Assembly (NCBI GenBank): GCA_020725175.1
Contig: DYFM01000003.1
Location: 38,470-89,041, forward strand
Length of the DNA: 50,572 nt
Source: Candidatus Paceibacter sp.
GTDB taxonomy: Bacteria; Patescibacteriota; Patescibacteriia; Magasanikbacterales; UBA922
Direction: 5' to 3'
The position numbers were made by a program, and so were the translations under genes. Below the pieces are notes generated by a model that saw nothing but the letters and a program-made list of their open reading frames with translations, was not told where the DNA came from and did no database searches. Below, one piece after another: positions 28,115-38,940 of the stretch (position 1 is the stretch's first letter; the number at the start of each line of letters is the position of its first letter).

Positions 28115-31100
28115 ATGGATGGAGTTAAAAACAGAAAAAAAGATAGATTTAAAAAAATGACATTATGGTTTTTACTGTTACCTGTTGTTTTGTTTTCTCT
28201 TTTCCCCCAAATAACTTATGCGGCACTTCCAAAGTCTACTTTTGATTCGTTTAAGTCCACGATGAAAGCATTAGGAACCGGGGCTACCGGAGCTGGATTT
28301 CCTACGACTGTTATGACAGATTTGCCGGGAATAGCAGATAAAGTGGAATTGAGTTGGGAAAAGGCAATGTTTGCTGGATTACTTGGGGGGTTGGTACAGG
28401 GCGCATCATACTTTATGAGAAAAATGGCTCATGATGCGGCTGTTTGGGTGGCATATGGAGGGAAGGGGCAAGGAGCGCTTATCTACCAAGAGGGATTTGG
28501 TCCGTATATTGAAAAAGTTGCAACAGATGCCGGTGCGACTGCTATTGCTGAGCTCGGCAAACCTTTCGGATTAAACTTGTGTAGTATTCCAGATATGGAG
28601 CTTTTTGCTCAGATACAAATAGGTCTTCAAAGATTTTATGATGACGCTGATGGTGTCTCAGGTCCAACTCCTACGTGTACCTGGAGAGAGATGTCGAGTA
28701 ACTGGAGTCGGGAGAGTTGGTTAGAAAAATATGGTTCTGAGGCAATGGAAAAACGAATGGAACAGTATTTTGATCAAGCTCTTAAAGTTAACGAAACAGA
28801 TTTTGGTTTTACATTACAGGCGATGGCAAAAATAGATAGGATTCGTGCACGAGAAAAAGAGGCCATGATACTTGATCGTGAAGAGGGGGATGGGTTTAAG
28901 GCTGTGGCAAATATGGTTGCGGGGTACATCAAAACACCTGGTTCCATAATTCATGAAGAGGCAAAAGCAGTGACCGGAAAACACCAGGGCGAATTATCAG
29001 TTTCACAAATCGCTTCCTTGTACGGAACGTCAGCTTTGGAAATTATTCCTATGGCGGGTTCTGTTTTTCTAAATACTCTTGCATCACACTTGCTTGATCA
29101 GTTGATGGGTGAGGGACTTGTGCCAGAACCAACTTCTTCAAACAATGCAAGTATTCTGGAGTTTTATGGTGAGGCATTGGTGGATAACAAAAATGCAGCC
29201 GAGAAGGCGTTCAATTTCTTTTTTACAGCCGTACCACAAAAGCAATTGTCCTCATTTGATATGGCGGCACAGTTTTTGGCTTGCCCTTCAAACGCTGGGA
29301 TCAATAACTGTGTTATCGATAGTGGACTGCATGATGCACTGATACGAGCAAGAAATGGTCAACCACTTACGATACGAGAAGCACTAAATGAAGGTTTGCT
29401 ACATGCGGATTGGGAACTTATTCCACCAAGTAGATTGGCGGAAAATACAAATCCACGCAATTGTTTAGTCGGAAAATATTGTTATTCTAATATCCAAAAA
29501 TTGCGTAAAGTGCGTGTGGTGCCGCTTGGGTTTGAAATTGCCGCCCTCAAATCTGATCCCGATCACCCCTGGAAACTTGGTGATGTGGTCAAAGGGTTTG
29601 ATGATTGTGCTGAAGGGAATGTACCAGATAGTAATCATCCGTATTGTCATCTGATTGATCCAAACTGGACATTACGTATTCCGGAAACACGGTGTGAAGC
29701 CAATGTGTACACAGCAGAACTTCTTGACCCGTCAACCCCAAATCGTCGCCAAGAATGTGTGGATGTTTCTACCTGTATTAATGAAGGACCAAATGGGGAA
29801 TGTCTAGGAAAATTTGGGTATTGTCTCAAGGAAAAGAAAGTTTGGGAGCTTCCGGGAGAATCTTGTCCGGCTGAGTTTAATACCTGTAAGACGTATAAGA
29901 CAAATGATAATAAACTCGTATCGTACTTATCTCGAACCGTTGATTTTGGTACTTGTTCCGCGTCTACGGTTGGGTGTGCGGCATATAGCACAGATCAGGT
30001 GAATGGAAACTGGGTAACAAGTGATACCTTTGACGCTCTCAAGAAAAAAGAAGGTATAAATAGTGCTCTGTACTTCAATCAGACCATTAGTCAGTACACC
30101 TGTTCCGAGTCTGATGAAGGATGTACTGCATTTTATGGCGCGTCTCTTACGCTAGGTGGTACATATACTAAAGACAGCTCAAAACTCATTCACCTCAAAA
30201 AAGCACCATCATATTTGTCTTGCTATGACATAGACCCGGCGACACCGGAAATAGATTGGCCAACCACTAAAGCGGATTTGAATGCTATTACCACTGATCC
30301 GGCCTGTGCTCCGTTTGCGCAAGTGTGTTTGCCGGAAGAGGTGGGGTGTCAAGCGTATGTACCAAAAGATGGTTCACAAGAAATTCCGGGTGTGGTAGGA
30401 AATAATGCCTGTGCGGCTGAGTGTGTCGGCTATGACGCGTATAAACAAGAAGCAACGTATTTTGAACAAAGTGTCTATCCACAATATATAATTCCAACTA
30501 ATGGGACGCAGTGTAGTGATCGCTATGCCGGTTGTGATGAATTTACCAACATTGATTCGTTGGCAAGTGGAGGAGAGCAAAAAGAATACTATGTTTCGAT
30601 CAAGCACTGTGAAAAACCGTCCGGTGACAATAGTAAGACGTACTATTCGTGGGAAGGATCAGCGACGGAAGGGTATGTGTTGAAAGTACACAATTTGTTG
30701 CAATTGTCTGCGGAAGATGCAACGAGTATTTCTTCCTTAGATTCTATTGCTAATGAAATCAAAACACAATTTGTTGCCGGCTCACCGGCCTACGCGGAAG
30801 ATAGCAGTACCAAGCTCAATGAAGCGTACGGTTTTTGTAACGAAACCGTGTACAACGCGTTTATAAATAGCCCAAATCCGTATGCCAAACTTGATCCGGA
30901 TTGTCGTGCGCTCTATGATGACGCGGGAAATATTTATTACCGCCTCATGAGCCGTACTGTGACCGTGTCTTCGGCGTGTCGTACGATTCGAAAGACCATT
31001 TCCAATTTCTTTAATGATTCTGACTACACAAATGAACAAGCTTGTGAAGCGAAAGGTGGGTTGTTTGATACAAATAATAATGCCTGTCAACGTTGTACCA

Positions 31101-34100
31101 ATGGTGGACGATATCAAGTAGATCCAATTACCAATCAAGGCGCGTGTGTTTACCAGGCGATTCCGGGAGAAGGTGAGTCTGTTTCTTGCCCGGCGATTGC
31201 CAATGGTTGTCGCGCGTACAGTGGTCCTACCGGCGCGTATGCGAAAAATATTGTTGATGATATTTTTGAGCCGATTGGAGAAGGGGATGATGCCCTCAAT
31301 GCCGCGAAAGCTGGCTGGCAGACCACTGAAGGAACTGCAACAGTTGCCAATGAATCCGTCTTGGTAGGATTGCGATCACTTCAGGTAAATGCGGGTACTC
31401 TTCAAAAAGAAATTGCGCCAAATGAGTTGGTAAATAATGAATGGTATGAATTGACATTTTGGGCGCGTGGATCTGGTCAATCATTAACTATTTCATTTGC
31501 TTCCGGAACAGATGCCCTTGGAAATGCGTTTACTTTTGACCCACTCACCAATACTTCAATTCCAGCTGGTATAACTAATGACTGGAAAAAGTACACCCTC
31601 GGGCCGGTGCAGTTCAAAGGTTCTTCGGGTGTTACTACCACCCTCCGGTTCGTTCGATCCGGTAGTGGAACATATTTTATTGACAATGTCCTGCTTCGAC
31701 AAGTAAAAGATAAACACTGGGTGATCAAGGATTCTTGGAAAACCGCCGAAGGGTATGATGTGCCGGTAGCGTGTGATGCAACGCCGGGGGATGTTTTCCC
31801 GGGCGCTGCTCTTGGTTGTCGAGAGTATACGGAGAAAACAACCAACCGAAGAGTTTACGCCACCGGTTTTGAGTCACTTTGTCGAGAAAAGGCGATTGGT
31901 TGTCAGCCGCTCTTTGATACGTTTAATACGGTGGGAGGGGAGAATGAGGAGAAAGTAGTTTTGTCAAAAGCTGTTTGTGTGCTTGAAAGTGAAGTAACTT
32001 CTCCTTCGGTTTGTATAGTGAATCTTGAGAGTATCAAATATTCTTGTTCTGTAAGTCCTGGTAATAACAGTTGTTATATTGAGGAGCAAGTGATAGTACC
32101 AGACTCATTTACTTTGAATACTACTTTACTTGATAACTCACTTCAGGTTGTCAGTAAAGCTAATAACACAGTAGCATATAAAAATCCAAATTTTATAGCA
32201 GTAACAAATTCATCTATAGTTATTCCTGCCGACACACCATCAACAACCCCAATCTACCTCACCGTTGCTGAACAATTTTTATGTAATGCCGCACAACGTG
32301 GGTGTATGCGGGTCGGAAAAGAACTGCGGACAATTGGAACCAATGCCGCTTCAAGTACCTATGAATATAGTGAAGGATTTGTTCGCAATGACCCATCACT
32401 CTATACCGGTGGCAATGGAACGCTTTGTCGTGCGGATCAAGTAGGCTGTAGTCAATTTTCTTCCAATAATCAGGTTTCGTTCTTCAAGGATCCGGCGCAA
32501 ACTGGAAGTACCTTTTGTGAATATAAATCGTTATCTCCGGAAAATGGTATCGATCGGAGTGGGTGGTATAAAGTGGGAATTGGAACCTGTAGCACTTCTG
32601 GTACAGAATGTCGTGAGGATAGCCATTGTGCTTCCGGTGAAACGTGTCAAAACAAAGGCACCGTGGCTTGTTATGAGGAATATAAACTGCCTGGCGGTGA
32701 AAACGGTATTTTCTCAAATGAGGCAGAGGGGTACAACGGATATGTTGGGGTGTGCCAAGAAGAATACAGTGGTTGTACTGAGTTGGTAGATAAAAATGAT
32801 ACAGCACCGGAACATCCGGAAGGTAAAACATATTATGCGATTTATGATAATCGCCTTACTGCTCGTACCGGCGAGTGTCAAGGTCAGATAAGTCTTGAAG
32901 AAGGATGTGTATTATTTGACCGTACAGAACTTCCAAATAAATTATACAACACAAGTGAATCATATAAAGCAAGTGAATTGAAACCGGGTGATACATATGG
33001 TTTGGTTACCCCAACATCTGATTCAAACAATGATGCGAATATCATTCTAAAGGTCAATCGAGATCGCCAATGTAGTGAGTGGTTGGATTGTCGTGCCAGT
33101 GAACCGTTTGTTACCAATGATGGAAAAGTAATTGACCTTTGTCTAGATTATCGTGCTTGTCGTGCTTCAAATGGGTTACATTGTACGTCGTTTGTAGAAC
33201 CGTTTGAAAAAGCTCATTATGAAAACTTTTTGACTGAACAAATATATATCAATCGTGATGTATCGTGGGCAGGCGATGATTACACCGGATATTCATTGTT
33301 TAATCAATACCAAATCAACAATTTCCAATATGTTGCTATTGGTGATGAGGGCGGAAAAAATAAACAAGTGTACCTCGCGTATCGATTTCACCCAAAAAAT
33401 ATTGAGGACGCTTCCGACGGGGTGACTCCTGAGCAGGTTGCGGCAGCTAGCTGTATTACTGCGGACAATACGTATAAAAATGATGGTGAAACCTGTGGCT
33501 TTGACACGGGTGGACGCTGTTTTGAAGGACAGTGTTACTATCCAATTGACAAAAAAGCTGGCTTTTCTTCGTCACTGAATACTGACAATTTGAATGAGGA
33601 TCTCTTGTCAGCTGAGTGTAAAGCATATCCTGAGCGAGATGCTCCATTTTCACGATCGATAGTGCCGGCCGGAAAAGAGGTACGAAGAGATACGGGGCGA
33701 GAAAAACTTCCAGAAACGAAAGCAGAGGATATTAAGGTATTTGAATTTCCACAACGACTGGCCGGTTTTGAAGGAGCAAATGTTTGTCAGGATGGAAATT
33801 GTTCTTGTGAGTATGTAAAGGCAGAATACATTGATGGTAGCAGGATGTACTGGTCAACGGACGAATTTAGTAGTAAGGATAATTTGAAAAATCCGGGAGT
33901 TTGTTCCGATGGAGAAAGAGTTGGTTTATTGTGTTATGTTGACGGCGATTGTCCTGGTTTTGAGGATCAGGATGTTGAGCCGTTTTGTGAAAAGAAAATT
34001 ACCAAGCAGTCCACGCATATTGGTACGTATGGGTATTGTTTGGAGCGTGATTTGAGTCGTGGTGTGTTCAGTCCACAACTTCAAGATGCGTCTCATGGTT

Positions 34101-37100
34101 GCCTCACTTGGTTGCCACTGGACGTGAACCCAAATGGTCTTGACACGTACAACAATTATGTCGAAGCCGGTTTTGAGCCTTCGCTGGACGTGGCAACAGA
34201 TTGGTCGGGAGGTCTATTGTATTGTTCGCAGTCTACGGCGGTTACTCAGACTGATAATCAGATAAATGGTGTGCAGCTTGGAGAAATAACATATCAAAAG
34301 GATTTTCCAATATGTAGAGTAAGCCCCAATTACGATTATTACTATGTGACTTGCCCATACAATAATGAGCTCACAAATGAAACAGGTGAATCGGAATGTA
34401 TTATCAGTAATGCTGATAAAGCTTCGGAGAAAGGTTGTGAGGTGCCAACACAAAACTATACAAATTGTGTTGAAAACGCACCAACTGGGATCTATGTATG
34501 TGATGGAATAAAAGACATTCCTAACTTTAATTATACATTTAATCCAGACTACTGTGAGGAACTTGACAACGGGCTAAAAGCATGTGGAAAAAAACAACCG
34601 CTCTGTACCTCTATTCCTATTGTACAAAAAGCCTGTATCAATACCTTTGAAAAGGTTGGACAGGTGGATGATAATACAATAAAAACCCTTGGCGAAGATT
34701 TTTCAATTGGAAACGTTGGATTTTCTTGTTCAGCGACAGCAGTTAATTGTTCATTGAAACTAATCCAGACTTGCGATGAAGAGGAAGATACTTGTGAGTC
34801 TACTTGGGTAGAAGATTGTGGTGGAGAAGCGAATTTTGTACGTTTACCAGATCCAAACACTTACGGAAGTCTAGTGTGTAAAAATAGTGCGGATTTTGAT
34901 GCTAAAAAGATAGCGAAACTGCTACAAGAAAAAGAAGATCTTATGGTGTTGAGAGTAGAAGCAGGTACTGATCTACACCCTACTGTACCAAATCAGACTA
35001 ATATCACACAGGCTATTGTTTATCCGGACCAAAGTAGTCCGGGAGGAATGAGAAATATACCTCTGAAATTTGCCCCAATGGACGAGGCCTTTTTGGCAGT
35101 CGATAATTTTCAGGATAGAAATGATGGTGATGGACATGATACCGTTCAGGGTAGAATAGTTCTTCGGCATCCACCAAGAGATGGTTTTAACGGTAGATAC
35201 GAAACACCTATGACTGCGCCAGGAAGAAGAGATGATGATAGTACAGGAGAACAAGGAGATGGACCGGAGATATCGTATGTTGATGGAACGATTATGTCTC
35301 CGGGTCCAAATTTATATCCTGTTGGTGTAGTTAAAGATTTTGTTGATAAAAAATTGTATCGTTCACACTTTGAATCTGTAATGAATTTGTCAGAACTGGA
35401 AAAAGTGTATTTTATGCCGCTACGCTACTTTGATCCTTTGTGTCTTGATTGTGTGGCACCGGAACTACTTTCAAAAGACATTTTCTTTGATTTTTCATCT
35501 ATTGATGCAAATGGTTATACTTTTCAAGAGGTACAAACAAACGTTGTATCTGCTTTACACGAAGGTAAGTATTTTTATGGGTACGACTTTGGTTTTAAAA
35601 ATAATAAGCTGAAACCAATGTTTGCCTACGCCTATAAAATAGACAGAGATGACGAGGGGGCAGAAAAAATTCTTGACACATATTACAAGTCTACTGTTTC
35701 GAAAGGAGATCCGAGTGAAATAGAAAAAAGATACGTTATGGTATTGTTTCGAGAAAATGCCAGTATAATGTCTTCTGACCCAAATGCTACAGCTGCCGGA
35801 GGGGCTCAGTGGCAGAGTCAACTAGCTTGGCTTCCAAATAATCCTGCATTACTTCATAAGGGAGGTGCAACATTATTACGTGATCCTTTTGACACTGATT
35901 CTCACTTTGATCCTAATATGGATGTTATTTGTAAACTGGGTCACAGTGGTACTTGGCTCGCTATAGCGATGGATTTCAATAAAGAAGGTGCGTTCCTAGG
36001 GTACTCATCCAGATTTTGTATGGCGGAATCATTGCATGCTCCTGATAAAAAAGAGCGATACGGCATGAACTTCGCCGTTCTCGCCGAATTAAAGAACATG
36101 TGTACACAAGTACGAAACGTATATGACGAAGATGCGGTAGGGGCGGCAGAAAAGACAAATAAAGCATGGACAAATCGAGTTTGGGTTGATACAGAAAATA
36201 ACTTAGCATTAGCGCGAGCGGTAGGTAAAGAAACCGCAAAAGATGCCCCGCAGAGAGACTGGTATCTGTCTCCATACGGGTCAATCAGTTCAAAATGGAG
36301 TTTAACTGATTTTAACACCGAAGAACTCTTTTCTGCTACAAAAATTAAGGCACTTGCTTTTGAAGCTCCGGAAAAAAAAGGGCAGCCATCTGATGGTGTA
36401 CCATATGCCTGTGCCACTCCGTTTAGCACAAGCTTTTCGGTGTTGTCGGCTGATAAGACCTGTTTGTTTCCCCAGTCGCTCGGAGATCATACCAACGTTC
36501 AGGGTGACGACTATATCCGTCGTCTCTTTGTGAAGTCGTTTGATGTTTACAATATAGCCCGTACAGCTGCCGCGCAGTTTGAAGTGCAAAATATACTTTC
36601 AGATGAAGAAACAGATCATTCAGATGATCTCGGGGCAAGTGCTTTGTTTGTTCCGCAAATTTATTCATTGAATCCGGCTACTTGTTTCGGTTCACGCGAT
36701 GGACGCTGTACTGCCGGGGAAAAAGATAATATTACAGTGAGTGGAAAAAACGGTACCATGACTGATTATGATAATGATGGGAAACCGGATGAAGCTACGT
36801 ATGCCAATGCTACCGAAGCTGATGTACATATTGCTATGAACGTATTTTTTGCTAAGACACAATTTTTCGCCTTTGCTGATGACAACCGCATGCCAATCAA
36901 TCGTATTCGTGTAGATTGGGGTGATGACTTTGTGACCAATGGCTTTATTGAAGGTGGAAAATATAAAAACTACAAGCCATACTGTGAGTATGATGGTGAT
37001 ATCGGACACTGTGGAACAGGAGCTGATGAAATGACCCTTTTGACTTGTAAAACTGATGATGACTGTCCGGTTGATTCAGGGTACTCCTGTATTAAAAAGA

Positions 37101-37612
37101 TTGGGGACGGGTCTGTAGAAAAAGGATATGTAAATGGTAAACCGGAGCTTGATTCTTTCAATGTGCCTCGTTTTGGTGACTCAGACCGTGCTTGTTTTGC
37201 TCGTCCATTTGAGGCTACGTTTACATATTATTGTAGTGAAGTAAAAGCCAATGAGCGATATGCTGAGACTGTAAGTGAATTGGGTGATAACGAAAGTAGT
37301 TGGGATTTGGACGATCCAAAAGTAAAAGCAATCAGTGTTGTAAATCTGTCTGAACGTCAAAAACAGCGTCTGCGACAAATGGGATTTGACCCGGATGTGA
37401 ATGATAGCAAAAAAGTCTGCATCTTCAAACCCCGCGTCCAAGTGTTGGATAATTGGGGGTGGTGTAATGGGAGTTGTGGTGATGCGCAGTCTTCTGGTGG
37501 TGAGTCTTGTTATGCAGATGAAGTCACAAAGAAAGATGATGAGTGTGATCCAAAAAATGGTTTTCCGCCACATACTCTTTATAAAGGTAGTATAATTATT
37601 ATACCTGAGTAA
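28115..37612 (+). CDS. Giant secreted cysteine-rich protein (3165 residues)
   Basis: An N-terminal signal (about 17-36, ending ITYAA) is followed by a helical, nearly cysteine-free region (about 40-430, with hydrophobic FAGLLGGLVQGASYFM). A very long cysteine-rich region follows; I count about 116 cysteines in total. Nine times between residues 613 and 1553 it shows C-x5-G-C-x2-(F/Y/L/V), for example CSASTVGC, CSDRYAGC and CRADQVGC. A carbohydrate-binding-type jelly roll lies at about 1052-1202 (GWQTTEGTATV...YFIDNVLLRQV). EGF-like cysteine clusters occur near 1495-1530 (CREDSHCASGETC) and 2970-2990 (CKTDDDCPVDSGYSC). A cysteine-poor part (about 2450-2800) precedes the C-terminal cysteine cluster. 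Position next to the type IV secretion genes suggests a TraN-like contact or adhesion role (inference). I recognise no named family. Confidence 0.75.
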   Translation: MDGVKNRKKDRFKKMTLWFLLLPVVLFSLFPQITYAALPKSTFDSFKSTMKALGTGATGAGFPTTVMTDLPGIADKVELSWEKAMFAGLLGGLVQGASYFMRKMAHDAAVWVAYGGKGQGALIYQEGFGPYIEKVATDAGATAIAELGKPFGLNLCSIPDMELFAQIQIGLQRFYDDADGVSGPTPTCTWREMSSNWSRESWLEKYGSEAMEKRMEQYFDQALKVNETDFGFTLQAMAKIDRIRAREKEAMILDREEGDGFKAVANMVAGYIKTPGSIIHEEAKAVTGKHQGELSVSQIASLYGTSALEIIPMAGSVFLNTLASHLLDQLMGEGLVPEPTSSNNASILEFYGEALVDNKNAAEKAFNFFFTAVPQKQLSSFDMAAQFLACPSNAGINNCVIDSGLHDALIRARNGQPLTIREALNEGLLHADWELIPPSRLAENTNPRNCLVGKYCYSNIQKLRKVRVVPLGFEIAALKSDPDHPWKLGDVVKGFDDCAEGNVPDSNHPYCHLIDPNWTLRIPETRCEANVYTAELLDPSTPNRRQECVDVSTCINEGPNGECLGKFGYCLKEKKVWELPGESCPAEFNTCKTYKTNDNKLVSYLSRTVDFGTCSASTVGCAAYSTDQVNGNWVTSDTFDALKKKEGINSALYFNQTISQYTCSESDEGCTAFYGASLTLGGTYTKDSSKLIHLKKAPSYLSCYDIDPATPEIDWPTTKADLNAITTDPACAPFAQVCLPEEVGCQAYVPKDGSQEIPGVVGNNACAAECVGYDAYKQEATYFEQSVYPQYIIPTNGTQCSDRYAGCDEFTNIDSLASGGEQKEYYVSIKHCEKPSGDNSKTYYSWEGSATEGYVLKVHNLLQLSAEDATSISSLDSIANEIKTQFVAGSPAYAEDSSTKLNEAYGFCNETVYNAFINSPNPYAKLDPDCRALYDDAGNIYYRLMSRTVTVSSACRTIRKTISNFFNDSDYTNEQACEAKGGLFDTNNNACQRCTNGGRYQVDPITNQGACVYQAIPGEGESVSCPAIANGCRAYSGPTGAYAKNIVDDIFEPIGEGDDALNAAKAGWQTTEGTATVANESVLVGLRSLQVNAGTLQKEIAPNELVNNEWYELTFWARGSGQSLTISFASGTDALGNAFTFDPLTNTSIPAGITNDWKKYTLGPVQFKGSSGVTTTLRFVRSGSGTYFIDNVLLRQVKDKHWVIKDSWKTAEGYDVPVACDATPGDVFPGAALGCREYTEKTTNRRVYATGFESLCREKAIGCQPLFDTFNTVGGENEEKVVLSKAVCVLESEVTSPSVCIVNLESIKYSCSVSPGNNSCYIEEQVIVPDSFTLNTTLLDNSLQVVSKANNTVAYKNPNFIAVTNSSIVIPADTPSTTPIYLTVAEQFLCNAAQRGCMRVGKELRTIGTNAASSTYEYSEGFVRNDPSLYTGGNGTLCRADQVGCSQFSSNNQVSFFKDPAQTGSTFCEYKSLSPENGIDRSGWYKVGIGTCSTSGTECREDSHCASGETCQNKGTVACYEEYKLPGGENGIFSNEAEGYNGYVGVCQEEYSGCTELVDKNDTAPEHPEGKTYYAIYDNRLTARTGECQGQISLEEGCVLFDRTELPNKLYNTSESYKASELKPGDTYGLVTPTSDSNNDANIILKVNRDRQCSEWLDCRASEPFVTNDGKVIDLCLDYRACRASNGLHCTSFVEPFEKAHYENFLTEQIYINRDVSWAGDDYTGYSLFNQYQINNFQYVAIGDEGGKNKQVYLAYRFHPKNIEDASDGVTPEQVAAASCITADNTYKNDGETCGFDTGGRCFEGQCYYPIDKKAGFSSSLNTDNLNEDLLSAECKAYPERDAPFSRSIVPAGKEVRRDTGREKLPETKAEDIKVFEFPQRLAGFEGANVCQDGNCSCEYVKAEYIDGSRMYWSTDEFSSKDNLKNPGVCSDGERVGLLCYVDGDCPGFEDQDVEPFCEKKITKQSTHIGTYGYCLERDLSRGVFSPQLQDASHGCLTWLPLDVNPNGLDTYNNYVEAGFEPSLDVATDWSGGLLYCSQSTAVTQTDNQINGVQLGEITYQKDFPICRVSPNYDYYYVTCPYNNELTNETGESECIISNADKASEKGCEVPTQNYTNCVENAPTGIYVCDGIKDIPNFNYTFNPDYCEELDNGLKACGKKQPLCTSIPIVQKACINTFEKVGQVDDNTIKTLGEDFSIGNVGFSCSATAVNCSLKLIQTCDEEEDTCESTWVEDCGGEANFVRLPDPNTYGSLVCKNSADFDAKKIAKLLQEKEDLMVLRVEAGTDLHPTVPNQTNITQAIVYPDQSSPGGMRNIPLKFAPMDEAFLAVDNFQDRNDGDGHDTVQGRIVLRHPPRDGFNGRYETPMTAPGRRDDDSTGEQGDGPEISYVDGTIMSPGPNLYPVGVVKDFVDKKLYRSHFESVMNLSELEKVYFMPLRYFDPLCLDCVAPELLSKDIFFDFSSIDANGYTFQEVQTNVVSALHEGKYFYGYDFGFKNNKLKPMFAYAYKIDRDDEGAEKILDTYYKSTVSKGDPSEIEKRYVMVLFRENASIMSSDPNATAAGGAQWQSQLAWLPNNPALLHKGGATLLRDPFDTDSHFDPNMDVICKLGHSGTWLAIAMDFNKEGAFLGYSSRFCMAESLHAPDKKERYGMNFAVLAELKNMCTQVRNVYDEDAVGAAEKTNKAWTNRVWVDTENNLALARAVGKETAKDAPQRDWYLSPYGSISSKWSLTDFNTEELFSATKIKALAFEAPEKKGQPSDGVPYACATPFSTSFSVLSADKTCLFPQSLGDHTNVQGDDYIRRLFVKSFDVYNIARTAAAQFEVQNILSDEETDHSDDLGASALFVPQIYSLNPATCFGSRDGRCTAGEKDNITVSGKNGTMTDYDNDGKPDEATYANATEADVHIAMNVFFAKTQFFAFADDNRMPINRIRVDWGDDFVTNGFIEGGKYKNYKPYCEYDGDIGHCGTGADEMTLLTCKTDDDCPVDSGYSCIKKIGDGSVEKGYVNGKPELDSFNVPRFGDSDRACFARPFEATFTYYCSEVKANERYAETVSELGDNESSWDLDDPKVKAISVVNLSERQKQRLRQMGFDPDVNDSKKVCIFKPRVQVLDNWGWCNGSCGDAQSSGGESCYADEVTKKDDECDPKNGFPPHTLYKGSIIIIPE

Positions 37613-37873
37613 TGTTTATTCTTCATGCTTTGGATATGCCTAAGGTGGACTGGGTTTTGTTATCCGTAATTTGTTGTGAGCTTTGTTAAAGTGATATCCT
37701 GTTCATTTGTCTTAAAAAATATTTATATTGTCTGGTTAATTTTACCTATTTTCTTCTTGAGGAGCCTTGCTGTTAGTTTTCAAATAGATGTGCAGGATAC
37801 ACATCATGAAAATTCATTTACTGTTGTTATGGCCTCTTAATGTAGAATGGAGGAGAAAGACAGAAGGAACTGG
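37613..37873. other. Intergenic region between the giant gene and the insertion sequence
   Basis: AT-rich, with no convincing gene, terminator or promoter. A 27-codon frame from ATG 37806 runs into the insertion sequence end and may be spurious. Confidence 0.5.
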
Positions 37874-37901
37874 TGGGACTGGTGCATAAAAATGTGGGAT
37901 T

Positions 37902-38839
37902 TTAGTGTAATAATGATAGGTGGATGGCATTCAATAAAAGCTCGGCCTTAGCCGAGCTTTTTAGTCCGTGAGTAGTCTTTAAACGATCGTTAAATCGACT
38001 AATATATCCTTCAACAGCATTGCTTGTCGTAGGGAGATGGAGATACTTGTTTTTTGGGTTCATGAAAGTGAAGACCTTTGACAGTGTTCTGACAAAAGAC
38101 TTAATAACATTCTTTTCACCTTCTCCGTGTGGTTGCTACATTTTCAAAACAACTCGTTGAAAATGCTCGTAGCGAAGTTGTTTTTGGACTTCTGTTCTTG
38201 AATTTAAAACTAGCTTTGCATACGCATATAGGTACCATTTTCTTCTGTCTTTTTTCATCCGTTTTGGCAGCATTCGAAATCCTCTTTGAAGGTCTCGTAA
38301 AAGATGTACGTGACAACGTTGTTGCTTCGATATTTTATAGTACCTTAGAGCTGAATATATACTAGTACCTCCATCACTAACCACTACAAGCGGTATATAC
38401 TCGGCTTGCTGTAACTCTTCAAAAAGTTGCCGATAACCCATACGTATTTTCGTTTCCTTTTCGAAGGTATCTATGTACTAAGCCAAGGTCGGTGTCTACT
38501 GCTAAATACTCACAGTATTTTACTCCTAAAATGAAAATCACCTTTGCATCAATGACCAGTACAAAACTCGCTTCAGAGAAAATTTTTTGTAATCTCAAGA
38601 AGTGATGGCATCTCCTCCATTTCCTTTTTTAGATGAAATAATACTGTTGTATGTGAAATATTCATTTTTTCACCGATACGACGAAGGGTAGAACGATCTT
38701 TAATATATGCTTCAGAAAATTGTGTTCTTGGACGCCCGGATTGTATGGCACATGTCGAACCACAATCAATACACTTTCGCCTCTTTTTTCCATGCTTATG
38801 AAGTCTTTTTCCACCACATTTTGGACACACCTTTTTCAT
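37902..38839 (-). pseudogene. Broken DDE transposase with zinc ribbon (IS256/IS1249-like)
   Basis: Read on the minus strand from ATG 38839: a zinc ribbon (CPKCGGKRLHKHGKKRRKCIDCGSTC in pieces), a helix-turn-helix (IGEKMNISHTTVLFHL), a frameshift near 38575, a segment with the first catalytic Asp (VLVIDAKVIFILG), a second frameshift near 38465, then VVVSDGGTSIYSAL with RCHVHLLRDLQRG. An in-frame TAG follows after VVLKM near 38133-38135, and beyond it the C-terminal part with the catalytic Glu (TTSNAVEGYISRFNDRLKTTHG) ends at 37902. The first shift is not of the -1 slippery type, and together with the stop this marks a dead element. The family is inferred from the D..D..E layout and the C..H motif. 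Confidence 0.85.
37938..37965. terminator. GC-rich terminator-like hairpin inside the transposase end
   Basis: AAAAGCTCGGC with GCCGAGCTTTTT, an 11-bp stem with a T run on both strands, overlapping the last transposase codons. It could stop transcription entering or leaving the element. Confidence 0.7.
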
Positions 38840-38940
38840 AGCAAAAAACGTTAGATTAAAACATTAAAAAAAACAGTAAAATTACTGCTTTTTTTATTAT
38901 ATCATCCCACACTTTAATGCATCAGTCTCAGCTGGTAAAT

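Larger units (their letters stand above)
37874..38930 (-). mobile_element. Decayed insertion sequence, IS256/IS1249-like
   Basis: About 1.05 kb bounded by imperfect terminal inverted repeats: ACTGGTGCATAAAAATGTGG on the left (37878-37900) and, read on the minus strand, ACTGATGCATTAAAGTGTGG on the right (38904-38926). Similarity continues a few bases outward. No clear target duplication was found. It contains one broken transposase on the minus strand. Confidence 0.75.

Noticed and set aside
37806-37889. Possible 27-residue peptide MKIHLLLLWPL... before the insertion sequence
   Set aside because: Too short, runs into the insertion sequence end, no promoter or homology signal visible.
38573-38590. 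Programmed frameshift in the transposase (A-rich slippery site)
   Set aside because: The shift needed is +1 rather than the usual -1, and a second shift and an in-frame stop follow, so decay is the simpler explanation.
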